A DNA stretch of 5,740 bases, from NCBI GenBank assembly GCA_021816505.1, contig JAKAXS010000198.1, forward strand, positions 1 to 5,740, written 5' to 3'. The notes under the pieces were generated by a model. The model saw only the letters and a program-made list of their open reading frames with translations. It searched no databases and was not told where the DNA came from. This DNA comes from Pseudomonadota bacterium (GTDB lineage: Bacteria; Pseudomonadota; Alphaproteobacteria; Rhizobiales; Hyphomicrobiaceae). This document shows, one piece after another, positions 1 through 5,740 of this stretch. A program made the position numbers and the translations under genes. Every line of letters starts with the position of its first letter. Position 1 is the stretch's first letter.

Positions 1-149
1 TCGGCCACCATCGCGCGGCCCGCCTCTTCATTGCGATCGACGACGCCGACCTTCGCGCCTTCGGCAGCGAACAGCTTGGAGGACGCGCCGCCCATGCCCG
101 TCGCTCCGCCTGATATAAGCGCAATCTTCCCTGCCAATCTTCCAGCCAT
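1..149 (-). CDS. SDR-family NAD(P)-dependent oxidoreductase, N-terminal part (cut by window edge)
   Basis: Only the first 49 codons are present; the gene continues beyond position 1. The translation starts MAGRLAGKIALISGGATGMG and shows the first Rossmann beta strand, followed by the glycine-rich cofactor loop in the form SGGATGMGG (classical SDR pattern TGxxxGxG). A second strand follows (GAKVGVVD), ending in Asp. In the classical SDR family an acidic residue at that place favours NAD(H) over NADP(H). The ATG at 149 is preceded by AGGAGA six bases upstream, which overlaps the prpE stop codon, so this is the third gene of the minus-strand operon and probably translationally coupled. The Ser-Tyr-Lys catalytic residues lie outside the window, so the substrate cannot be named. 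From context it could oxidise an alcohol or reduce a ketone in the same short-chain alcohol/aldehyde pathway; that is inference. The family call is firm, the specific role unknown. Confidence 0.88.
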   Translation of the reverse strand, partial: MAGRLAGKIALISGGATGMGGASSKLFAAEGAKVGVVDRNEEAGRAMVA

Positions 150-159
150 CGGTCGTCTC

Positions 160-2055
160 CTAGGTTCGTGATGAAAGTGCCGCGGCAATCTCGGTGAGGA
201 TTGCGGGGTCGTCTATGGTTGCCGGCATGCGATAGCTTTCGCCGTCGGCGATCTTCTTCATGGTGCCGCGCAGGATTTTCCCAGACCGCGTCTTGGGCAA
301 CCGTGCCACCGTGACGGACGTCTTGAAGGCCGCCACGGGCCCGATGCGATCGCGGACGAGGCCAACGGTCTCTTGCTCGATTGCAGCAGGATCGCGCGCC
401 ACGCCGGCCTTCAGCACGATGAAGCCGACCGGCAGTTCGCCCTTCAGCGCGTCCGCCCGGCCGATCACCGCGCATTCGGCGACGTCGGGATGCGAGGCGA
501 GAACTTCTTCCATCGCGCCGGTGGACAGCCGGTGCCCGGCGACGTTGATGATGTCATCCGTGCGGCCCATGATGAAGAGATAGCCGTCGTCGTCGATGTA
601 TCCGGCATCCGCGGTTTTGTAGTAGCCGGGAAACTCGTCGGTGTAGCTCGGCCCGAAGCGCGCGTCGGCATTCCACAGCGTGACGAGGCACGCTGGCGGC
701 AAAGGCAGCTTGATCACGATGTTGCCGAGCGTGCCGGGTGCTACGGCATGGCCCGCATCGTCCAGCACCTGCACGTCATAGCCGGGCATCGGCACCGTCG
801 GCGAGCCGCGCTTCACGGGAAGGGCGCCGAGACCGAGCGGATTGCCGGCAATGGCCCAGCCGGTTTCCGTCTGCCACCAGTGGTCGATCACCGGGATGCG
901 CAGGTGCTCCTCGGCCCATTTGATCGTTTCGGGGTCGGCGCGTTCGCCCGCGAGAAAGAGCGCGCGCAGGTGGCTGAGATCGTAGTCGCGGATCTTCAGT
1001 CCGTTCGGGTCTTCCTTCTTGATCGCACGCAACGCCGTCGGTGCGGTGAAGAGAACGGACGCCCTGTGCTCGCTGGCGACCCGCCAGAAGGCGCCGGCAT
1101 CGGGCGTGCCGACCGGCTTGCCCTCGTAGAGCACGGTGGTGCTGCCGTTCAGCAGCGGCGCGTAGACGATGTACGAGTGTCCCACCACCCAGCCCACGTC
1201 CGAGGCAGACCAGTACACTTCACCCGGCGCGACGCCGTAGAGCGCCTGCATCGACCAAAGCAGTGCCACCATATGCCCGCCCGTGTCGCGGACGACGCCC
1301 TTCGGCTGGCCGGTGCTGCCGGAGGTGTAGAGAATGTAGAGCGGGTCGGTGGCGGCGACGGACACGCAGTCCGCGCGGCGGCCGTCACGACGCGCCGCGT
1401 CCACGAGCGTGGCCCAATCGAGATCGCGGCCGCCGGTCAACGGCGTTTCCGCCATCGGCCGCTGCAACACGATGCACCGCTCGGGCGTGTGCGTGGCCGC
1501 GGCGATCGCGGCGTCGAGCAGCGGCTTGTAGGCGACGATGCGGCTGGCTTCCAATCCGCACGACGCCGAGAGGATCACTTTCGGCTGCGCGTCGTTGAGG
1601 CGCGTGGCGAGTTCATTGGCCGCAAAGCCGCCGAATACCACGGAGTGGATGGCACCGAGGCGCGCGCAGGCCAGCATGGCGATCACCGCTTCGGGGATCA
1701 TCGGCATGTAGATGACGACGCGATCGCCCTTGCTCACGCCTTGTCCGGCGAGCACCGCGGCAAACGTCGCCACCTCGTCGGTGAGCTGCGCGTAGGTCAA
1801 CGTGCGCTTGGTGTTCGCGACCGGGCTGTCGTAGATCAGTGCCGCCTGCTCACCCCGCCCGGCGGCGACGTGACGGTCGAGACAATTGTAGGCGGTGTTG
1901 CACGCGCCGCCGACGAACCAACGGCCGTAGTGTCCCTGATCAGGGTCGAACACGCGGTCGTAGGGCTTGAACCAGTCGATGGCTTTGGCAGCTTCGCCCC
2001 AGAATGCCGACGGGTCGGATTTCCAGTCGTCGTACAGTTCGCGATATTGGCTCAT
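160..2055 (-). CDS. prpE: Propionyl-CoA synthetase (propionate--CoA ligase), PrpE/ACSS3 type
   Basis: 631-residue AMP-forming acyl-CoA synthetase, the usual length for PrpE. It converts a short-chain acid (propionate by family), ATP and CoA into acyl-CoA, AMP and PPi in the cytosol. Visible in order: the N-terminal ACS domain; the ATP-binding P-loop YTSGSTGQPKG (about residues 243-253); a long stretch with strong PrpE character (DVGWVVGHSYIVYAPLL, then YEGKPVGTPDAGAFWRV); the A5 motif DHWWQTETGW (391-400); the hinge/A8 motif GRTDDIINVAGHRL (497-510); and the A10 motif PKTRSGK with catalytic Lys593. In this family that lysine is the target of reversible acetylation, so post-translational control is possible. 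The start ATG overlaps the TGA of the preceding aminotransferase-like gene as ATGA, with GGAAAAGG just upstream. The open frame extends a further 474 codons upstream, but that part is an Arg-rich shadow of the neighbouring gene, so the MSQYRELYDD start is correct. Acetate or another small acid as the real substrate cannot be excluded. Confidence 0.93.
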   Translation of the reverse strand: MSQYRELYDDWKSDPSAFWGEAAKAIDWFKPYDRVFDPDQGHYGRWFVGGACNTAYNCLDRHVAAGRGEQAALIYDSPVANTKRTLTYAQLTDEVATFAAVLAGQGVSKGDRVVIYMPMIPEAVIAMLACARLGAIHSVVFGGFAANELATRLNDAQPKVILSASCGLEASRIVAYKPLLDAAIAAATHTPERCIVLQRPMAETPLTGGRDLDWATLVDAARRDGRRADCVSVAATDPLYILYTSGSTGQPKGVVRDTGGHMVALLWSMQALYGVAPGEVYWSASDVGWVVGHSYIVYAPLLNGSTTVLYEGKPVGTPDAGAFWRVASEHRASVLFTAPTALRAIKKEDPNGLKIRDYDLSHLRALFLAGERADPETIKWAEEHLRIPVIDHWWQTETGWAIAGNPLGLGALPVKRGSPTVPMPGYDVQVLDDAGHAVAPGTLGNIVIKLPLPPACLVTLWNADARFGPSYTDEFPGYYKTADAGYIDDDGYLFIMGRTDDIINVAGHRLSTGAMEEVLASHPDVAECAVIGRADALKGELPVGFIVLKAGVARDPAAIEQETVGLVRDRIGPVAAFKTSVTVARLPKTRSGKILRGTMKKIADGESYRMPATIDDPAILTEIAAALSSRT

Positions 2056-3404
2056 CGCCTTTTCCGGTCCGCGTAGGCAGCAAGACTGTCGGACAGCGCC
2101 GTGACGAGCGCGTCCGCGTTCTCCCGGTTGAAGCACAACGGCGGGCGGATCTTGATCACGTTGCCGTGCTTGCCGGCCGTGCCCACGAGCACATTGCGCT
2201 CGCGCATGCCGTTGACCGCCGCCGTGGTTGCTGCCTTGTCCGGCGTGCGCGACTGCTGATCGGTGACGATCTCGACGCCGACGTAGAGCCCGACGCCACG
2301 CACGTCGCCGACCGCGTCGTGTCGTTGCGACAGGTAGGACAGGCGCTCCGCGAGATAGGCGCCGGTCGCCCGTGCATTCTCCTGCAGCCCGTCGGCCTCG
2401 ATGGCTTCCAGTACGGCGAGGCCGGCTGCCGCTGCCACCGGATTGCCGCCGAACGTATTGAAGTAACCGTTCTGCGAGCCGAAGAGCTGCAGGATGTCGG
2501 GCTTCACCACGACGCCGCCGATCGGGAAGCCGTTGCCCATCGGCTTGCCCATCACGGCCATGTCGGGAACGATGCCGTGTCGCATGAAGCCCCACATGGC
2601 TTCGCCCGTGCGTCCGAAGCCCGGCTGTACCTCGTCGGCGATATAGAGACCACCGGCACCATGAACCGCCGCGAGCGTCTCCTTCAGGAAGCCCGGAACG
2701 ACGGAGAAAACGCCGTCGCTGGAGAAAATGCTGTCGGCGATGAAGGCAGCCAGCTTGATGCCGCGCTCGTGCATCGTGGCGATGGCCGCGCGCACGTCGG
2801 CGTTGAACTTCGCCGCCGCCGCCTCGGCGCCCAGGCGATAGGTGTCGGGCGCCGGGACGAAGAACACGTTCGGATTGGGCGCGTCCGTGCTGGCGGACGA
2901 GGGCGAGATCTCCGTCACCGCCGAGGTGTTGCCATGATAGGCGTTGTCGGTCGCGATGAAGCCTGTGCCGCCCGTCACCGTACGGGCAATGCGCATCGCG
3001 AGGTCGATGCCCTCGCTGCCCGTGCAGACGTAGACAATGTTGGACAGCTCTTTGGGGTATGTCGCCAGCAACTTCTCGGAATACGTGTAGACGATGTCGT
3101 AGAGGTAGCGCGAATGGGTGTTCAGCGTCGCCATCTGGCGGCTGACGGCCTCGACGACGCGCGCGTTGCAATGGCCGACGGACGGCACGTTGTTGTAGGC
3201 ATCGAGATACCGCGATCCGTCGGCGTCGATCAGCCAGACGCCCTCGCCGCGCACCAGATTTAGCGGGCGCTCGTAGAACAGCATCGACGTCGGCCCGAAC
3301 GTGCGCTTGCGGCGCGCCACGAGTTCGGCAACGGCGGGATCGAGCCCCGCGGTGTCGTCCATGTCGAACGCGTTCAGTTCCAGTATCTTTGGTGTCGCCG
3401 TCAT
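2052..3404 (-). CDS. Class III PLP-dependent enzyme, AGXT2-like phospho-lyase / aminotransferase
   Basis: 450 residues, full length for a class III (fold type I) PLP enzyme. Visible: the substrate-entry segment YLDAYNNVPSVGHCN (67-80); the PLP phosphate loop TGSEG (128-132); the ring-stacking motif AYHGN (155-159); the cofactor Asp257 in DEVQPGFGRTG; the Schiff-base Lys287 in MGKPMGNGFPIGG; and YFNTFGGNP (314-322). The GKPMGNG block, the NNV..GHC segment and the C-terminal GNVIKIRPPLCF resemble human AGXT2L1/ETNPPL, as I recall it, more than ordinary omega-aminotransferases. That enzyme group eliminates ammonia and phosphate from phosphoethanolamine-type substrates to give aldehydes, and EC 4.2.3.2 enzymes are also described as acting on 1-aminopropan-2-ol phosphate, which yields propanal. 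A plain aminotransferase remains possible. The ATG at 3404 has GGAG five bases upstream. It is the first gene of the minus-strand operon and overlaps prpE by ATGA, so an aldehyde or acid product feeding PrpE is a reasonable inference. One oddity is GSEGID where relatives usually have GSEAND. Confidence 0.88.
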   Translation of the reverse strand: MTATPKILELNAFDMDDTAGLDPAVAELVARRKRTFGPTSMLFYERPLNLVRGEGVWLIDADGSRYLDAYNNVPSVGHCNARVVEAVSRQMATLNTHSRYLYDIVYTYSEKLLATYPKELSNIVYVCTGSEGIDLAMRIARTVTGGTGFIATDNAYHGNTSAVTEISPSSASTDAPNPNVFFVPAPDTYRLGAEAAAAKFNADVRAAIATMHERGIKLAAFIADSIFSSDGVFSVVPGFLKETLAAVHGAGGLYIADEVQPGFGRTGEAMWGFMRHGIVPDMAVMGKPMGNGFPIGGVVVKPDILQLFGSQNGYFNTFGGNPVAAAAGLAVLEAIEADGLQENARATGAYLAERLSYLSQRHDAVGDVRGVGLYVGVEIVTDQQSRTPDKAATTAAVNGMRERNVLVGTAGKHGNVIKIRPPLCFNRENADALVTALSDSLAAYADRKRR

Positions 3405-3479
3405 CCATGCTCCGAACGTAACGGGCGCTTCGCAAATCGGTGCTGCCCAGCTGCAATCTAGCGGAGCCGCGGCCCAATC

Positions 3480-3535
3480 GACTTGACCGCCTTAAACGGA
3501 TGATGTCCGGTTTCGGATGGCCAAGCTGTCAAGTC
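3480..3535. repeat. 8-bp perfect inverted repeat, candidate operator pair
   Basis: GACTTGAC at 3480-3487 and its exact reverse complement GTCAAGTC at 3528-3535 are separated by 40 bases. A related TTGAC follows at 3543-3547, also forming a 5-bp dyad with GTCAA at 3528-3532. Half-sites 48 bases apart (about 4.5 helical turns) could be bound by a regulator cooperatively or with looping, but the arms are short enough that chance is a real alternative. Confidence 0.35.
3494..3513. repeat. Imperfect dyad between the outer inverted repeats
   Basis: AAACGGA, five bases (TGATG), then TCCGGTTT forms a dyad with one extra G in the right arm. CGGATG within it recurs at 3514-3519. It lies in the middle of the divergent intergenic region, where an operator would be expected. 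There is no T-run after it on either strand, so it is not a terminator. The assignment as a protein-binding site is inference. Confidence 0.3.
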
Positions 3536-3603
3536 TAACCTGTTGACGGGCAAGCCGGGAGCGCGAACCCGTCCTATAACGCAGCTGAAAATGATCTCCT
3601 GCC

Positions 3604-3609
3604 AGGAAA
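3604..3609 (+). promoter_or_regulatory. Ribosome binding site of the diol dehydratase gene
   Basis: AGGAAA lies four bases upstream of the ATG at 3614 (AGGA itself six bases). The reading frame is closed by TAA at 3536-3538, and no ATG, GTG or TTG occurs in frame between that stop and 3614, so this site fixes the start. Confidence 0.7.
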
Positions 3610-3613
3610 ATCA

Positions 3614-5740
3614 ATGACTGAGCACCCGCAGGGCAATACTGCAAATCGCTGGAAGCGCTTTACCGATTGGGATGAACGGCCGTTGCGGCTCGATAAGTTT
3701 GCGGCCGAAGATGCAAACAATGGTTTCGCTGCCTTTTCAAGCCCGCACGATCCCAAGCCCGGCGTCGAATTGAAGTCCGGCAGCGTTGCCTCCATGGACG
3801 GTGTCGCCGAACGCGACTTCGACATGATCGACACCTTCATCGCGCGCTACCACCTCGATCACGAGATCGCGCCTGAAGCAATGGCGATGCCGTCGCTGCA
3901 GATCGCTCGCATGCTCGTCGACATGAACGTTCCCCGTGCCCAACTGGTGCGGCTGGCGCGCGGCATGACGCCGGCCAAGCTGGCGGAGGTCGTCTCGCAT
4001 CTGTCGTCGCTGGAGATCGCGTTCGCCTACAGCAAGATGCGCGCCCGCCGGACGCCCGGCAACCAGGCTCATGTGACCAACGCGAAGGACGACCCGCTGC
4101 AGATGGCGGCCGACGCGGCCACTGCCGTGGCTCTGGGCTTCGACGAGATCGAGACCACCATGCGCGTCGCGCGCAACGCCTGGTCCAATGCCATCGCCTG
4201 TGCGGTCGGCGCGTCTGTCGGGCGCTGGGGGACGCTGTTCCAATGCTCCAGCGAGGAAGCCGAGGAACTGAGGATCGGCATGGCCGGCTTCACCTCCTAT
4301 GCCGAAACGGTTTCGGTGTACGGCACGGAGAAAAGCTTCATCGACGGCGATGATACGCCCTGGTCCAAGGGGTTCCTGGCGGCCGCCTATGCCTCGCGCG
4401 GCATCAAGATGCGCTGCACGTCGGGCGCCGGTTCTGAATTGCTGATGGGGTTCCACGAACGCAAATCGCTGCTGTACCTGGAAGCGCGCTGCCTTTGCCT
4501 TCAGCGCGCGATGGGCGTTCAAGGCACGCAGAACGGCGGTATCGACGGCGCGCCAGTCACCTGCACCGTCCCCGGCGGCATGCGCGAGCTGATGGCGGAA
4601 AACCTCATCGCCGTGTGGCTCGACCTGGAATGCGCATCGGGCAACGACGCCCGCCCGACCGAGTCCGAGATCCGCGTCGGCGCCAAGATCCTGCCGTACC
4701 TGCTCGCCGGCTCGGACCTCGTGTGCTCAGGCTTCGGGTCGATCCTGAAGTACGACAATTCGTTCAATGCCTCCCTGCTCAATGGCGAGGAACTGGAAGA
4801 CTATCTCGTTCTCCAGCGCGACTTCGAAGCCGATGGCGGATTGACGCCCGTCGGCGAGACGCAGATCCTCGATCTGCGCAGTCGCGCGGTAGAAGCGCTG
4901 GCGGCGGTGCTGGAGCATCTCGATCTCGGCAAGCCAACACCCGACATGAAGGCGAGCGTCGTTTCCGCCTCGGGCTCCGACGATACGCGCTCCTACCTGC
5001 CGCGCGACGCGACGCTGATCAGCGAGGCGATCCAGGAACGCGGCATCACGGTCGTCGAGGTCATCAAGGCCCTGCACGCACGCGGCTTCGAAGAGGAGGC
5101 GCAGCACCTGTTGAACCTGGTGCGCCTGCGCGTCTCCGGCGACTACCTGCAGACCTCGGCCCTCGTTCGTGACGGGCGCGTGTTGAGCGCGATCAACGAC
5201 GAGAACGACTATCTGGGCCCCGGCACCGGCTATCGCCTTGACGAAAAGCGCCGGGCCGAAATCGTCGCCATTCGCGATGTCCTCACGCAAGGTGAGGTGC
5301 TGCGCGAGGAATCCCTGCACCGCGCCGGCGAAGTGAAGCGCATCAGCTACCGCCTGAAGGGCGATGCGGCGGCCGGCAGCGATCCGCGCGAAGTCGTGAT
5401 CGGCGTCAGCCCCGCGTTCGGCGTCAAGCTGTTCCGCACAGTGGCCGGCCATACGCTGTCGTCCGTCTTGCGGGAGCTGATCGACGGCATCGAGAGCGGT
5501 GGTGCAACAGCCCGCGTGGTCAGGCTGCGCCATACGGCGGATACATCGTTCCTGGGGCTGAGCGCGGCCATGCTGGCGGGCTCGGGCGTGGGGATCGGCA
5601 TCCAGGCCAAGGGTACGGCCGTGATCCATCAGAAGGACCGCCTTCCTCACAACAACCTGGAGCTGTTCTCCAACGCGCCGATCACCAAGCTCGAGCACTA
5701 CCGGCGCATGGGGGCGAATGCGGCGGCGTACGTGCGCGGC
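3614..5740 (+). CDS. Coenzyme B12-dependent diol/glycerol dehydratase, fused large and medium subunits (3' end beyond window)
   Basis: Open for 709 codons to the window edge without a stop. Residues about 14-542 are a complete PduC/DhaB-like large subunit (radical TIM barrel) with HDPKPG, MTPAKLAEVVSH, KMRARRTPGNQAHVTN, YAETVSVYGTE, DGDDTPWSKGF and NDYLGPGTGYRL. Aligned to Klebsiella PduC from memory, an ungapped offset of 10 from about residue 140 to 384 puts every known active-site and metal-site residue in place: Gln151, His153, Glu180, Glu231, Gln306, Asp345 and Ser372. After a 45-50 residue charged linker, residues about 592-709 match the PduD medium subunit core (VVIGVSPAFG, GSGVGIGIQAKGTAVIHQ, NNLELFSNAPI), which helps bind cobalamin. 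About 40 residues of that domain should follow. Family reaction: propane-1,2-diol or glycerol to propanal or 3-hydroxypropanal by an adenosylcobalamin radical mechanism. Two substrate-pocket positions differ (Asp311, Ala346), so the true substrate is uncertain. The small subunit and reactivase should lie downstream. It is transcribed divergently from the phospho-lyase/prpE operon. Confidence 0.93.
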   Translation, partial: MTEHPQGNTANRWKRFTDWDERPLRLDKFAAEDANNGFAAFSSPHDPKPGVELKSGSVASMDGVAERDFDMIDTFIARYHLDHEIAPEAMAMPSLQIARMLVDMNVPRAQLVRLARGMTPAKLAEVVSHLSSLEIAFAYSKMRARRTPGNQAHVTNAKDDPLQMAADAATAVALGFDEIETTMRVARNAWSNAIACAVGASVGRWGTLFQCSSEEAEELRIGMAGFTSYAETVSVYGTEKSFIDGDDTPWSKGFLAAAYASRGIKMRCTSGAGSELLMGFHERKSLLYLEARCLCLQRAMGVQGTQNGGIDGAPVTCTVPGGMRELMAENLIAVWLDLECASGNDARPTESEIRVGAKILPYLLAGSDLVCSGFGSILKYDNSFNASLLNGEELEDYLVLQRDFEADGGLTPVGETQILDLRSRAVEALAAVLEHLDLGKPTPDMKASVVSASGSDDTRSYLPRDATLISEAIQERGITVVEVIKALHARGFEEEAQHLLNLVRLRVSGDYLQTSALVRDGRVLSAINDENDYLGPGTGYRLDEKRRAEIVAIRDVLTQGEVLREESLHRAGEVKRISYRLKGDAAAGSDPREVVIGVSPAFGVKLFRTVAGHTLSSVLRELIDGIESGGATARVVRLRHTADTSFLGLSAAMLAGSGVGIGIQAKGTAVIHQKDRLPHNNLELFSNAPITKLEHYRRMGANAAAYVRG

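Larger units (their letters stand above)
3405..3613. promoter_or_regulatory. Divergent intergenic region with promoters for both transcription units
   Basis: This 209-bp gap separates the two outward-facing start codons, so both promoters should lie here. No convincing sigma-70 pair is visible. On the plus strand TATAAC (3575-3580) is a fair -10 hexamer, but the nearest good -35, TTGACG (3543-3548), is 26 bases away, which is too far. On the minus strand there is a perfect TTGACA (3532 down to 3527) without a good -10 at 16-18 bases. CTTGAC/GTTGAC-type boxes occur three times (near 3482, 3528 and 3542) and may be regulator sites rather than -35 elements. I see no cobalamin riboswitch signature, no sigma-54 element and no terminator hairpin. 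Shared control of both operons from this region is inference. Confidence 0.5.

Noticed and set aside
373..2076. 567-codon open frame on the plus strand opposite prpE
   Set aside because: Antisense shadow caused by high GC and codon bias; its Arg/His/Val-rich translation resembles no protein, while the opposite strand has full PrpE motifs.
2004..3263. 419-codon open frame on the plus strand opposite the class III enzyme
   Set aside because: Antisense shadow with biased composition and no recognisable motif; the minus-strand gene is well supported.
2056..3477. Upstream 474-codon extension of the prpE reading frame (would give a 1105-residue protein)
   Set aside because: The extension is Arg/Gly-rich, matches no family, and overlaps the clearly real class III PLP enzyme in another frame. 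PrpE is complete from Met at 2055, and the ATGA overlap explains the arrangement.
3543..3580. TTGACG ... TATAAC as a sigma-70 promoter for the dehydratase
   Set aside because: The 26-base spacer is well outside the 16-19 range; TATAAC alone may still be a -10, but the pair cannot be claimed.
3405..3613. Possible cobalamin riboswitch before the B12-dependent dehydratase
   Set aside because: No B12-box-like GCCACTG sequence and no matching helices seen on the plus strand; after excluding the repeats there is little room for the roughly 200-nt aptamer.
3591..3617. Eight-codon mini-ORF whose TGA overlaps the diol dehydratase ATG (leader peptide idea)
   Set aside because: It has no Shine-Dalgarno sequence of its own and no pattern of regulatory codons; the ATGA overlap is most easily explained by chance.
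4727..5698. 323-codon minus-strand open frame, with 3737..4522 minus and 4495..5172 plus
   Set aside because: All lie within the fused diol dehydratase, whose frame shows continuous family similarity; these are other-frame shadows.

Overview
The window (high GC, roughly 60-65% by eye) holds a divergent gene pair block typical of a Gram-negative, probably alphaproteobacterial, chromosome. That taxonomic guess rests only on base composition and protein flavour and is weak. All four genes are read with good Shine-Dalgarno sequences. Two run off the window ends.

Minus strand, read right to left from 3404: a class III PLP-dependent enzyme of the AGXT2-like phospho-lyase/aminotransferase type (2052..3404), then a propionyl-CoA synthetase of the PrpE/ACSS3 type (160..2055), then the N-terminus of an SDR-family oxidoreductase (1..149, cut by the window edge). 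The first two genes share an ATGA start/stop overlap. The third starts 10 nt after the second, with its ribosome binding site overlapping the upstream stop codon, so this is a tightly packed operon.

Plus strand, from 3614 to the window end and still open: a coenzyme-B12-dependent diol/glycerol dehydratase in which the large (PduC-like) and medium (PduD-like) subunits are fused into one polypeptide. It has no stop codon in the window, so a search for complete ORFs misses it. All substrate- and metal-binding residues I could map onto Klebsiella diol dehydratase are present. Two positions known to control substrate size differ (Ser301 equivalent is Asp311, Gln336 equivalent is Ala346).

The 209-bp divergent intergenic region (3405..3613) contains an 8-bp perfect inverted repeat with a 40-nt spacer, plus a smaller dyad. 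It could hold operators shared by both transcription units.

Working model (inference): the dehydratase turns a vicinal diol into an aldehyde, and the phospho-lyase-like enzyme may make the same or a similar aldehyde from an amino-alcohol phosphate. PrpE then activates the resulting short-chain acid to its CoA thioester. No microcompartment shell gene is visible, and the medium domain lacks the N-terminal encapsulation helix known from PduD, so the pathway would be cytosolic. The diol dehydratase small subunit, its reactivase and an aldehyde dehydrogenase would be expected outside the window.
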